A stretch of DNA of 64,000 bases from assembly GCF_001613205.1 (NCBI RefSeq), contig NZ_BDBX01000019.1:62001-126000 (forward strand), in the 5' to 3' direction. Positions 1 through 8,189 of this stretch are shown here, piece after piece. Made by a program: the position numbers and the translations under genes. The notes beneath the pieces are model-generated. The model was not told where the DNA came from. It saw nothing but the letters and a program-made list of their open reading frames with translations, and searched no databases. How positions within the stretch are numbered: position 1 is the first letter of the stretch; every line of letters begins with the position of its first letter. This stretch comes from Nocardia sienata NBRC 100364 (GTDB lineage Bacteria; Actinomycetota; Actinomycetes; Mycobacteriales; Mycobacteriaceae).

Positions 1-615
1 TTCCCCGAACCCGATCTGGAACCGGTCGCGCCCGACGCGGCCTGGGTGGATGAGCTGCGTGGCACCATTCCCGAATATCCGTGGCTGCGCCGCGCGCGCA
101 TCCAGTCGGATTGGGGTGTCTCCGACGAGGTGATGCGCGATCTGGTGAACGCCGGTGCGCTGGATCTGATCATCGCCACGGTCGATGCCGGCGCGCCCGC
201 CAAGGAAGCGCGCTCCTGGTGGGTCGCCTACCTCACCGAGAAGGCCAACGAGCGCGGTGTCGCCCTCGAAGACCTGCCGATCACCCCCGCCCAGGTGGCC
301 GAGGTGATCGGCCTGGTGGAGGCCAAGACGGTGAACAACAAAGTCGCCAAACAGGTGGTCGACCTGGTGCTCGACGGTGGAGGCGATCCGGCCCATATCG
401 TGGAGAGCAAGGGCCTGGGCATGGTCAGCGACGACAGCGCGCTGCAGGCCGAGGTCGACAAGGCGCTGGCCGCCAATCCCGATATCGCCGACAAGATCCG
501 GTCCGGCAAGGTCCAGGCCGCGGGCAAGATCGTCGGTGATGTCATGAAGGCGACCCGGGGCCAGGCGGATGCGGCCCGGGTCAGAGAACTGGTGCTCGCC
601 GCCTGCGGGGGCTGA
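1..615 (+). CDS. gatB: Asp/Glu-tRNA amidotransferase subunit B, C-terminal part
   Basis: This is the last 204 residues of GatB. The reading frame is open from the first base, so the start lies outside the window. GatB is the kinase/transamidation subunit of GatCAB, which converts Glu-tRNA(Gln) to Gln-tRNA(Gln), and Asp-tRNA(Asn) where needed, in the cytoplasm. The fragment begins with FPEPDLEP, typical of the end of the catalytic cradle, and continues through the all-helical GatB/YqeY tail that binds the tRNA elbow. The last gene of its operon appears to be this one, because a strong hairpin follows 25 bases after the stop. Recognition is by family sequence and by neighbours matching the mycobacterial gatB region. 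Confidence 0.95.
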   Translation, partial: FPEPDLEPVAPDAAWVDELRGTIPEYPWLRRARIQSDWGVSDEVMRDLVNAGALDLIIATVDAGAPAKEARSWWVAYLTEKANERGVALEDLPITPAQVAEVIGLVEAKTVNNKVAKQVVDLVLDGGGDPAHIVESKGLGMVSDDSALQAEVDKALAANPDIADKIRSGKVQAAGKIVGDVMKATRGQADAARVRELVLAACGG

Positions 616-639
616 GGCGACCTCGATCTCGTGATCATT

Positions 640-669
640 GCGGTTGGTCCGCCTGCGCGGACCAACCGC
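640..669 (+). terminator. Hairpin downstream of gatB
   Basis: Perfect 13-bp inverted repeat (arm GCGGTTGGTCCGC) with a 4-base loop, 25 bases after the gatB stop. There is no T tract. Its position between two converging genes suggests a transcription stop. Confidence 0.7.
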
Positions 670-794
670 GGGTGCCGGGCAACGTCCGGAAAATCCGGGC
701 ACCGCCTCCTTTCGGTAGTGGGTGGCGGCGGGGACCGAACCTACCGGTCCCGCGCCCCTCGCAGGGGCAGCTCCGCCCTCGGATCCCCCGGTCT

Positions 795-1361
795 TCAGCG
801 AGGCAGAACGGTGTGGACGCGATGGATATGGTTGCCGAACTCGCTCATGTACCCGCGCAGGAATTCCTCGGTGGAGGCATTGCGCACGGTGCCGTCGTCG
901 CCGAAGACCTCGGGTGTGTAGTGGATGTAGGCCTCGGGGGCGGTCATCTGCCGCGCGTTGCAGAAGCTCAGCACCGCGCGCAGGCTCTGCTGGCCGACGG
1001 CCGTGCCGATCGCGCCGATGGAAGCGCCGATCACGGCGGCGGGGATGTGGTCGAACGAGTTCTCGCCCCATGGGCGTGACGCCCAATCGATCGCGTTCTT
1101 CAGCGCGCCCGGGATCGAGCGGTTGTACTCGGGGGAGACGAACAGCACGGCATCGACCCCGGCGATCGCGTCTTTGAGTGCGATCCCTTCGGGTGGATAG
1201 TTCGCGTCGTAGTCCTGGCTGTAGAGCGGCAGGTCTCGGATGGGGATCTCGGTGAATTCGAGATTCTCGGGGGCGAGCTTTATCAGCGCCCGTGCCAGCA
1301 CCCGATTGATGGATGTGGACGAGAGGCTGCCGACGAAGTAACCGACCTTGTAGGTGCCCAT
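795..1361 (-). CDS. NADPH-dependent FMN reductase family protein
   Basis: A 188-residue flavodoxin-fold oxidoreductase of the NADPH-dependent FMN reductase (ArsH/YieF-like) family, probably reducing quinones, azo compounds or free flavin in the cytoplasm. The N-terminal GSLSSTSINR loop is the FMN phosphate-binding motif and SPEYNRSIPGALKNAIDW is the second flavin-binding loop seen in this family. The start at 1361 (MGTYKVGYFVGS) is preferred over the ATG at 1442 because the extra 27 residues are not family-like and the beta strand begins directly after this methionine. It stands alone on the minus strand, converging on gatB. Substrate not deducible. Confidence 0.85.
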   Translation of the reverse strand: MGTYKVGYFVGSLSSTSINRVLARALIKLAPENLEFTEIPIRDLPLYSQDYDANYPPEGIALKDAIAGVDAVLFVSPEYNRSIPGALKNAIDWASRPWGENSFDHIPAAVIGASIGAIGTAVGQQSLRAVLSFCNARQMTAPEAYIHYTPEVFGDDGTVRNASTEEFLRGYMSEFGNHIHRVHTVLPR

Positions 1362-1613
1362 GGTGAATTCCGCGCTTTCTACTGGTAGTACGGCGTGGTT
1401 GTCCGGCGTGTGAGGGTCGGTCGGCGTTACGGGGCCGGCCATCGGCTGGTTCTGGATGAGTCACATGTGACGAGCATGCCCCTCGAGACGTCATATTCTT
1501 GCAGTTCAGGGCACTTTTCTTCGTGATCGACACGGTATGCCGCCGTTGCTGCGTGAGGGCGCGAGTGCGTACCGGGGTCGTCTTTCAGCGATGCGAAAGC
1601 GCCCGTTTCGGTT

Positions 1614-1631
1614 TATCCTAGTGCTAGGATA
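1614..1631. promoter_or_regulatory. PadR operator overlapping a leaderless promoter
   Basis: Perfect inverted repeat TATCCTA-GTGC-TAGGATA. The right arm contains TAGGAT (1625-1630), which fits the actinobacterial -10 consensus TAnnnT and lies exactly 12 to 7 bases before the GTG start at 1637. This predicts a leaderless mRNA whose promoter would be covered by a bound dimer, i.e. autorepression by the PadR protein encoded immediately downstream. Confidence 0.65.
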
Positions 1632-1636
1632 GGCGG

Positions 1637-2173
1637 GTGGAGCTGACGCCGTCCGAACTGATCGTGCTGGGTCTCGTCATCGAGCGCCCGCAGCACGGCT
1701 ACGACCTGGAACAGGTCGTCGAGCGCAGGGGGATACGGCAGTGGACCGAGATCGGATTCTCATCGATCTACTACCTGCTCGCCAAACTCGAGAGGCGCGG
1801 GTACGTGCACGTCCCCGAGGCTCCCGCCGCCGCGAAGGGCCGACGTGTCTTCCATGCCACCGCGGCGGGACGGGAGGTGGCCGCGCGTGTGGCGCTCGCG
1901 CTCGTCGCGGAGGCGCACCCGGTACCGAATCCCTTCCTCGTGGGTGTCTCGAATCTTCCGCTGCTCTCCGAGCCGGAATACACACAGGCATTGGCCGACA
2001 GGCTCGAGCGGGTCCGAGCACGTATCGCCGCGATCGAGGCGGCGGCGTCCGCGCAATCCCCCCTCGCGCCACCCGCGCGCGAGGTCTTCTCCTATTCGCT
2101 GAGCCTCCTGGAGGCAGAGAGGTCGTGGCTCGCGCAGCGAGTCCAGGTGCCCGATGGTGGACAAAACGGCTGA
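1637..2173 (+). CDS. PadR family transcriptional regulator
   Basis: A 178-residue PadR-type repressor. The N-terminal winged helix (residues 1-75: ELIVLGLVIERPQHGYDLE, then SSIYYLLAKLERRGYV) is characteristic, followed by a helical C-terminal half used for dimerisation. PadR proteins bind short palindromes and are released by small phenolic or lipophilic ligands. The GTG start coincides with the predicted transcription start; a palindrome sits on the -10 box. The gene overlaps the next by 20 bases, so the two are translated from one message. Ligand unknown; the GyrI-like partner is a likely ligand-binding or detoxifying protein. Confidence 0.9.
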   Translation: MELTPSELIVLGLVIERPQHGYDLEQVVERRGIRQWTEIGFSSIYYLLAKLERRGYVHVPEAPAAAKGRRVFHATAAGREVAARVALALVAEAHPVPNPFLVGVSNLPLLSEPEYTQALADRLERVRARIAAIEAAASAQSPLAPPAREVFSYSLSLLEAERSWLAQRVQVPDGGQNG

Positions 2174-2786
2174 CAAGATCGACTTCAAGAAGGAGATCGA
2201 GGCCTATCGCGCCCGGCAGGGCCGATTCCAGGTGGTGGACGTGCCCGATCTGCGGTACCTCATGATCGACGGGCACGGTGATCCAAATACCGACCCCGCC
2301 TTCGCGCACGCGACCGAGGCGCTCTACCCCCTGGCCTACGCCCTCAAGTTCGCCAGTAAACGCGAACTCGGGCGCGACTATGTCGTCATGCCGCTGGAGG
2401 GACTGTGGTGGGCCGACGATATGGATTCCTTCACCGCCGCGCGTGACAAGTCCCGCTGGGACTGGACGTTGATGATCATGGTCCCGGACTGGATAGATCC
2501 CGGCCTGTTCGCGGCCGCCGTCGAACAGGTCGCGGCCAAGAACCGACCGGCGCGGCTGCTCGATGTACGCCTGGACGGCCTGTCCGAGGGGCGCTGTGTG
2601 CAGACGCTACACATCGGCTCCTACGATGACGAGACCGAGGTACTGGCACGAATGCACCATGAATTCTTACCGGAAAACGGGTTTCGGATGGTCGGCCGGC
2701 ACCATGAGATCTATCTCGGTGACGCTCGCAAGGTGGCGCCCGAGAAACTGCGCACCATCCTCCGGCAGCCCGTCCAGTGCACCTAG
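2154..2786 (+). CDS. GyrI-like small-molecule binding domain protein
   Basis: A 210-residue protein of the GyrI-like (SOUL-type effector domain) family, without a DNA-binding part. Family-like segments include the start KKEIEAYRARQGRFQVVDVP, the LRYLMIDGHGDP strand-turn and a C-terminal HHEIYLGDARKVAPEKLRTI segment. Stand-alone GyrI-like proteins bind small lipophilic compounds and some hydrolyse cyclopropanoid or related toxins. The start lies inside the PadR gene (20-base overlap), so translational coupling is likely and it probably acts on the compound sensed by PadR. The ligand cannot be named. Confidence 0.85.
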   Translation: MVDKTADKIDFKKEIEAYRARQGRFQVVDVPDLRYLMIDGHGDPNTDPAFAHATEALYPLAYALKFASKRELGRDYVVMPLEGLWWADDMDSFTAARDKSRWDWTLMIMVPDWIDPGLFAAAVEQVAAKNRPARLLDVRLDGLSEGRCVQTLHIGSYDDETEVLARMHHEFLPENGFRMVGRHHEIYLGDARKVAPEKLRTILRQPVQCT

Positions 2787-3679
2787 GACCTGATCGCGCT
2801 GTCGACTTCGCTGAAATATTCCGACATCAACCTGGTCGCCTTGGGTGAATCGAAAAACGTATCACCATAATCATCGTAGTACCACGCGAAGCCTTCTGCC
2901 CAGGTTTCATGGGGTCTTTCGATCCATCGGTCGATGGCTTTGCCTGCTTGCGGAGATCCGTTTTCGATGATGTCTCTCATCGCGGGTATGTGAACTCGTT
3001 TTATGTAGTTGTCCCTGTCTGCGGACATGCGCGACATCAGATCGTCGGTGGCATGTCCGAACTCGTGCAGGATCGAATTACTGTACTTTCGTGTATATCC
3101 GTTCCCGTGTAAGAGGGCTCGGTGGTCGTCGAGGTATATTCCTGCTATTCGCTTGGATTCGTTTCCTCCCAAGCTCATCAACGCCATGACGGGCCAGTTG
3201 TGGCGATTCATGTACCGATGTCCCAGATCCAAGGTATCGGCGTCCCCGACCCATATTCCCGGATCGCGCCAACCCGCTCGATCGGTTGCCCCCATGAAAT
3301 CTCTCATCTTGAGATGTAATTGCGCGGGCAGTCGCACGATCAACTCTTTGGCATGCACCCCGGATACCGCCGAGTAATCCGTGTGATACAGATCGCCGTA
3401 AATGTTCTGCATCAGGCGATCGCTCGCGACAGCATCCTCGACGGATGTGTAGATCGGATGCCCGAAGAAGGCGTGCGGTGGTGACGCGAATCTATTGGAT
3501 ACGATCACGCCGTCCTTGGATACGAATGTGTCCGCTGCCGCTTCAACTGTGCGCGAAATGGGCCGGATTACTCCCTCGCCGGTGAAACCGGTGAACGATT
3601 CGGCCACGTCGATGAGGCGTTTGGCGGCCTGCTGCCATTCGCGCGATGTCAGAGAAGCCCTCCTGCTCGGGGTGCGCAA
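2783..3679 (-). CDS. Putative anthrax lethal factor-like zinc metallopeptidase
   Basis: Up to 298 residues, with HEFGHATDD at 205-213 giving the HExxH zinc site and ETWAEGFAWYY at 258-268 matching the ExxAExF helix that supplies the third ligand (Glu258) in anthrax toxin lethal factor-like (ATLF) peptidases. The C-terminal RLMSEYF also fits that fold. No signal peptide or membrane segment is visible. The only in-frame start upstream of the conserved part is a TTG at 3679 without a ribosome site; the frame is open back to 3754 but has no ATG or GTG, so the gene may be a detached or 5'-truncated toxin domain. Its base composition is lower in GC than its neighbours, suggesting transfer. Family call is from motifs only. 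Confidence 0.6.
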   Translation of the reverse strand: MRTPSRRASLTSREWQQAAKRLIDVAESFTGFTGEGVIRPISRTVEAAADTFVSKDGVIVSNRFASPPHAFFGHPIYTSVEDAVASDRLMQNIYGDLYHTDYSAVSGVHAKELIVRLPAQLHLKMRDFMGATDRAGWRDPGIWVGDADTLDLGHRYMNRHNWPVMALMSLGGNESKRIAGIYLDDHRALLHGNGYTRKYSNSILHEFGHATDDLMSRMSADRDNYIKRVHIPAMRDIIENGSPQAGKAIDRWIERPHETWAEGFAWYYDDYGDTFFDSPKATRLMSEYFSEVDSAIRS

Positions 3680-3786
3680 CCGCGGGGTGTGTTCAAACCG
3701 CTGTGCGGCGGCCGCCGCGACACACCACCACTCCGTAACCGGACAGGCGGCCCACTATACGCGGTCTGCGCTCGACGTAGGCGACA

Positions 3787-3933
3787 GTGCTGCGTGAAGA
3801 GCGCCGAGTGCTCGAGCCCGGTGGCCCGATCCCCGAACTCGAAACTCGTCCGCCCAGTGGCCCGGTGAAACCCGTGGTGGAGTTGGGCATGCGAGTCGTG
3901 GTGCCGCTGCCGCGGCAGATCGTGGCGCGTTAG
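3787..3933 (+). CDS. Possible small protein or gene remnant
   Basis: A 48-codon frame starting with GTG (in-frame stop just before, at 3778-3780), with no ribosome-binding site. The product is Pro/Glu/Val/Arg-rich and ends PLPRQIVAR. It converges on the lppZ-like gene and its stop codon overlaps that gene's stop. It could be the tail of a decayed gene next to the lethal factor-like gene, or chance. No family recognised. Confidence 0.2.
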   Translation: MLREERRVLEPGGPIPELETRPPSGPVKPVVELGMRVVVPLPRQIVAR

Positions 3934-5036
3934 TCCGGTCCGCCACCACCGGCGGACGGCGGCGGGATGCGCACCACCCGGTCGTCGTTCGGTGTCGGCT
4001 CGCCACCGTCGGATTTGTTGGCCGTAGACACCCAGATGGTCCCGTCCATCGCCGGAGACGCGCCGAGCAGGCGGCCGTATTTGTTGGCGACGAAAACGCT
4101 CGGCGGTGCGGTGACCGCGTAGGTCTTGGGGTCCGGCGTGGCCATCGCGAGCGCTTTCGCGTCGGTCAGCGAAATCGCCACGCCCTCGGGAGTTACCGCG
4201 CACCCCGCCACGCCCGGCCGGTCGGGCCAGGTCCAGGCGGTGGTGACCACGCCGTCGGGGCCGATCCGCTGGAGCCGGTCCATGGCAGGGATGCGGTCGG
4301 TGATCCAGATCTGGTCACCGCCGAGGCAGATATCGCCGGCCGAGCCGATCCCGGCGACCGCGACCTCGGTGGGCGCGTTCCCGTTGGAGCTCGGATTGTT
4401 CACCCGCAGTAGCTTTCCGGCCGTGCTCCCGGGATCGGCGGCTGCGGCGGGATTGCCGGTGTCGCCGGTGAGCACCAGCATCTGATCGGGTTTCGACCAT
4501 TCGATCGCGCCGCGATTACCGTTGGCGCCCTTGGGGATTCCGGTCAGAACCGGTTTCGCCGGGCCGCCCTCGGCGAAGCGCACCACCCGATTGTCGCTGG
4601 GTGTGGTGATATAGGCGTAGATCAGCCCGTCCTCGGCGTAGGTGGGGGAGATCGCGATATCGCTCAAACCGCCGTCGCCCGCGGGGTCGACGTCGACCCG
4701 GGCCACTTCGATCGGCTGCTGTTCCGGCGCCACCTGCAGGATCCGGCCGGTACGGCGTTCGGCCACCAGCGCGTACCCGCCCATCTCGACCAGTCCGCCG
4801 GTGGTGTCGAGGCAGCTCACCACCACGGCCGGGTCCGGGTCGATACACGGACCGCTGGGCCGGGTGGTGGAACTCTCGGACTGCTGGGGTTTCTTGGGCT
4901 CGAGTTCCGCACCGTCCAGCGTCGGTTCCGGGGTGAACGGACTGGATGCGGAATCGTCGAATCGGGCGCAGCCGCTCAGCACCAACGCTCCGAGTACCAG
5001 CCCCACCGTCACGCGCCGCGCGCCAACCGACCTCAT
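3930..5036 (-). CDS. lppZ: Lipoprotein with glucose/sorbosone dehydrogenase-like beta-propeller
   Basis: A 368-residue exported lipoprotein. The N-terminus has a basic region, a hydrophobic stretch and the lipobox LVLSGC (Cys at about 23), followed by a Ser/Pro/Thr linker. The rest is a PQQ-type glucose/sorbosone dehydrogenase-like propeller: GGLSDIAISPTYAEDGLIYA, RGAIEWSKPDQMLVLTGDTG, GDICLGGDQIWITDR. Such mycobacterial LppZ proteins sit on the cell surface; whether they oxidise sugars is unknown. It is divergent from the DoxX gene, the same arrangement as Rv3006/Rv3005c in M. tuberculosis, which is the basis of the symbol. Confidence 0.85.
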   Translation of the reverse strand: MRSVGARRVTVGLVLGALVLSGCARFDDSASSPFTPEPTLDGAELEPKKPQQSESSTTRPSGPCIDPDPAVVVSCLDTTGGLVEMGGYALVAERRTGRILQVAPEQQPIEVARVDVDPAGDGGLSDIAISPTYAEDGLIYAYITTPSDNRVVRFAEGGPAKPVLTGIPKGANGNRGAIEWSKPDQMLVLTGDTGNPAAAADPGSTAGKLLRVNNPSSNGNAPTEVAVAGIGSAGDICLGGDQIWITDRIPAMDRLQRIGPDGVVTTAWTWPDRPGVAGCAVTPEGVAISLTDAKALAMATPDPKTYAVTAPPSVFVANKYGRLLGASPAMDGTIWVSTANKSDGGEPTPNDDRVVRIPPPSAGGGGPD

Positions 5037-5207
5037 AATCTCCCAACGTAGTGGAAACGACGCCGACCGTGCCTCGAAGCCCCTGCCGCGGCGGGAAGCG
5101 TCCATTCGGCACGGGTACGTCCGCTCTGCGCCACGCAGCCGGCACGTGGCACGGACACGCCGCCGATTCAGCCGGTGCCGGGCAGTTCGTCGGCTTACTG
5201 TTGAGGA

Positions 5208-6071
5208 GTGAGTGCCAAGGCGAGAAACGGGTCCGCGTCCTCCGAGGCCGCGGGGCCCGGGAATCTGTCTACCGGGGAGCAGCGCGCGGTGTCGACCACC
5301 GCGGGCGGGGTCGGAAGTCCCTACGATTCTCCGACCGGCCAGTTCCCCCCGGTGGCCATGACGAAGGAGATTCCGGTGAACGCATCGGCGACCACCGGTG
5401 GCACACCGGCCGACACGCCCGGCCCCGGTGGCCCCGGCGCCCCCGGAAACCGGGACGACACCTACGACTATGCGAGCATCCCGCCGGCCGGTAATCAGCC
5501 CAACGGGGGCCTGCGCCGCCGCAACGGCGATTTCCGCCGCGGCACCCTCGACTTCGGGCTCTTCATCCTGCGGCTGGTCGTGGGAGCCACCTTCCTCTAT
5601 CACGGCCTGCAGAAGCTGACGGGCTGGTTCCACGGTCCCGGCCTGGACGGCACCAGAACCATGATGGAGAGCAGCGGCTGGAAACATCCCTCGCTGGCCG
5701 CCGCCATGGTCACCGCCGGTGAGGTGGGCGGTGGGGCGCTGCTGATCCTGGGCCTGGCCACGCCGCTGGCCGCGGGCGCGGTGCTGGCGGTGATCCTGGA
5801 CGCCTGGTTCTGGAAGCAGGGAATGCATCCCGGATTCCAGTACAAGGCCGGGCCGGGCGCGGTGGAGATGGAGAGCATTCTCCTCGGTACCGCGGTCGCT
5901 GTCCTCTTCACCGGGCCCGGACGCTGGTCGCTCGATCGCGGGCGGGGCTGGGCGGTCCGGCCGGGCGCGGGATCGTTCGGGGTCTTCGTCTTGGCGGTCG
6001 CCGCCGCGGTGCTCACCTACTGGTGGCTCCAGGACGGCAACCCGCTGACCGGTATCGGTCCCTTCGACTGA
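5208..6071 (+). CDS. DoxX family membrane protein
   Basis: Up to 287 residues: a long disordered Gly/Pro/Thr N-terminus (1-105) and a four-helix DoxX core (LDFGLFILRLVVGATFLYHG, then AAAMVTAGEVGGGALLILGL and two further hydrophobic stretches). Mycobacterial DoxX Rv3005c, the positional counterpart, forms a membrane complex with SodA and the thiosulfate sulfurtransferase SseA that counters oxidative and thiol stress. The start is uncertain: GTG 5208 overlaps its own GAGGAG, while GTG 5376 has AAGGAG six bases upstream and may be the true start, giving a shorter tail. Single-gene unit, with a bidirectional hairpin downstream. Confidence 0.85.
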   Translation: MSAKARNGSASSEAAGPGNLSTGEQRAVSTTAGGVGSPYDSPTGQFPPVAMTKEIPVNASATTGGTPADTPGPGGPGAPGNRDDTYDYASIPPAGNQPNGGLRRRNGDFRRGTLDFGLFILRLVVGATFLYHGLQKLTGWFHGPGLDGTRTMMESSGWKHPSLAAAMVTAGEVGGGALLILGLATPLAAGAVLAVILDAWFWKQGMHPGFQYKAGPGAVEMESILLGTAVAVLFTGPGRWSLDRGRGWAVRPGAGSFGVFVLAVAAAVLTYWWLQDGNPLTGIGPFD

Positions 6072-6114
6072 CCCGGCAGACGCGAAGGCGCCCCCTCGGT
6101 TCCGTAGGTTCACG

Positions 6115-6155
6115 CGGTCGTCGCAACACTCCGTTCCTGGAGGTTGCGGCGACCG
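6115..6155. terminator. Bidirectional hairpin between doxX-like gene and ilvD
   Basis: CGGTCGTCGCAAC (6115-6127) pairs with GTTGCGGCGACCG (6143-6155) through 13 pairs including one G-T, with an inner CTCC/GGAG helix. It lies between the converging 3' ends at 6071 and 6199 and can serve both. Confidence 0.65.
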
Positions 6156-6198
6156 TGTCGTTCTGGTGAGGGGGCGGCCTTATCCGTCTTCGCCGGGA

Positions 6199-8040
6199 TC
6201 AGGGGACGTGCCGGACCGCGCCCTTGTCGGCCGAGGTCGCCATCGCGGCATAGGCACGCAGCGCGGTGGTGACCGGCCGTTCCCGGTTCTGCGGCTGCCA
6301 CGGCCGCTCGCGGGCCTCCATCTTGGCCCGGCGTTCGGCCAGAACCGCTTCGTCGACGACGACCTCCAGGGTGCGGGTCGCGACATCGATGCGGATCCGG
6401 TCGCCGTTCTCCACCAGGCCGATCACCCCGCCGCTGGCCGCCTCCGGCGAGATATGGCCGATCGACAGGCCCGAGGTGCCGCCGGAGAACCGGCCGTCGG
6501 TGATCAGGGCGCACTGTTTGCCCAGGCCCGCGCCCTTGAGGAACGCGGTCGGGTGCAGCATCTCCTGCATCCCCGGGCCGCCGGCCGGGCCCTCGTACCG
6601 CACCACGAGCACATCACCGGGCCGGATCTTCTTGCCCAGGATCACCGAGACCGCTTCCTCCTGGGATTCGACCACTACGGCCGGGCCCTCGAAGGAGAAC
6701 AGTTCCTCGTCGATACCGGCGGTTTTGAGCACCGCGCCGTCGACGGCGAGATTGCCGCGCAACACGACCAGTCCGCCCTCGGCGGTGTAGGCGTGTTCGA
6801 TATCGCGGATGCAGCCGCCCGCGGCATCGGTGTCCAGCGACGACCAGCGGTTCTCGGTCGAGAAGGGTTCGGTGGTGCGCACCCCGCCCGGGGCCGCGTG
6901 GAAGAGTTCCAGCGCTTCCTCGGACGCCCTGCCGGAACGGATGTCCCAGGTGTCGAGCCATTCGTCCACCGAGGCGCTGTGCACGGTCGTGACATCGGTT
7001 TCCAGCAGCCCGGCCCGGCGCAGCTCGCCGAGGATCGCTGGGATACCGCCGGCCCGGTGCACGTCTTCCATGTGGTAGTCCGAGTTCGGTGAAACCTTCG
7101 ACAGTGTCGGCACCTTGCGGCTGATGGTCTCGATGGTGTGCAGATCGAAATCGATCTCGCCCTCCTGCGCCGCGGCCAGCGTGTGCAGGACGGTGTTGGT
7201 GGACCCGCCCATCGCCACGTCCAGAGCCATGGCGTTGCGGAAGGCTTTCTCGTTCGCGACATTGCGCGGCAGCACCGAGGCGTCGTCGTCGCGGTACCAG
7301 CGGGTCGCGATATCGACGACGATCGTGCCGGCGCGCTCGAACAGGGCGCGGCGGGCTGCGTGGGTGGCCAGTGTCGACCCGTTGCCCGGCAGCGCCAGAC
7401 CCAGGGCCTCGGTGAGGCAGTTCATCGAGTTGGCGGTGAACATGCCGGAGCAGGAACCGCAGGTCGGGCAGGCGCTGCGCTCGACCTCGCTCAATCCGTC
7501 ATCGGTCACCGCGGAATTCGCGCTGGCCGAGATGGCGGTGATCAGGTCGGTCGGGGCCTGCGCGACCCCGCCCACGACCACGGCCTTACCGGCTTCCATC
7601 GGCCCGCCGGAGACGAAAACCGCGGGGATGTTCAACCGCATGGCGGCGTTCAGCATGCCCGGGGTGATCTTGTCGCAGTTGGAGATGCACACCAGCGCGT
7701 CGGCGGTGTGCGCGTTCACCATGTACTCCACCGAATCGGCGATGATCTCCCGGCTGGGCAGCGAATAGAGCATGCCGCCGTGGCCCATGGCGATTCCGTC
7801 GTCCACCGCGATGGTGTGGAATTCCCGCGGTACCCCGCCCGCTTCCCGCACCGCGTCGGCCACGATCTCACCGACGTCCTTGAGATGCACGTGCCCGGGC
7901 ACGAACTGGGTGTAGGAGTTGGCGATGGCGACGATCGGCTTGCCGAAATCGGAATCGGTCATACCGGTGGCCCGCCACAGGGCGCGGGCGCCGGCGGCAT
8001 TGCGGCCGATGGTGGTCGTTCGGGAGCGAAGCGGTGGCAT
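6199..8040 (-). CDS. ilvD: Dihydroxy-acid dehydratase
   Basis: A 613-residue IlvD/Edd-family enzyme, full length. It dehydrates 2,3-dihydroxy-isovalerate and 2,3-dihydroxy-3-methylvalerate to the keto acids that precede valine, leucine and isoleucine. Visible family marks are [16 protein letters not shown] near the start, the iron-sulfur cysteines in [12 protein letters not shown] and [19 protein letters not shown], and the C-terminal [18 protein letters not shown] substrate loop. It lies on the opposite strand from ilvBNC, one gene away, so it needs its own promoter. The cytoplasmic enzyme uses products of IlvC encoded at 11841. Start chosen from the [10 protein letters not shown] beginning typical of actinobacterial IlvD. 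Confidence 0.97.
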   Translation of the reverse strand: MPPLRSRTTTIGRNAAGARALWRATGMTDSDFGKPIVAIANSYTQFVPGHVHLKDVGEIVADAVREAGGVPREFHTIAVDDGIAMGHGGMLYSLPSREIIADSVEYMVNAHTADALVCISNCDKITPGMLNAAMRLNIPAVFVSGGPMEAGKAVVVGGVAQAPTDLITAISASANSAVTDDGLSEVERSACPTCGSCSGMFTANSMNCLTEALGLALPGNGSTLATHAARRALFERAGTIVVDIATRWYRDDDASVLPRNVANEKAFRNAMALDVAMGGSTNTVLHTLAAAQEGEIDFDLHTIETISRKVPTLSKVSPNSDYHMEDVHRAGGIPAILGELRRAGLLETDVTTVHSASVDEWLDTWDIRSGRASEEALELFHAAPGGVRTTEPFSTENRWSSLDTDAAGGCIRDIEHAYTAEGGLVVLRGNLAVDGAVLKTAGIDEELFSFEGPAVVVESQEEAVSVILGKKIRPGDVLVVRYEGPAGGPGMQEMLHPTAFLKGAGLGKQCALITDGRFSGGTSGLSIGHISPEAASGGVIGLVENGDRIRIDVATRTLEVVVDEAVLAERRAKMEARERPWQPQNRERPVTTALRAYAAMATSADKGAVRHVP

Positions 8041-8189
8041 GAGTGTCCTCGGTCGGGTCGCGGGGCTGAAAGTTGCGACAGCGCCGTACCGCCCGGCGCG
8101 GGGACCGCGGTCGGGTGCGATCGGCGATTTTCCAGGCTACTCCCGTTCGGAAGCGGGCTCGGGGCCGGTATCGGCAGCCCTGGAGGGGG

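Noticed and set aside
5037..6113. N-terminal extension of the lppZ-like frame
   Set aside because: The frame stays open upstream, but the lipoprotein signal begins at 5036 and the extension is antisense to the DoxX gene.
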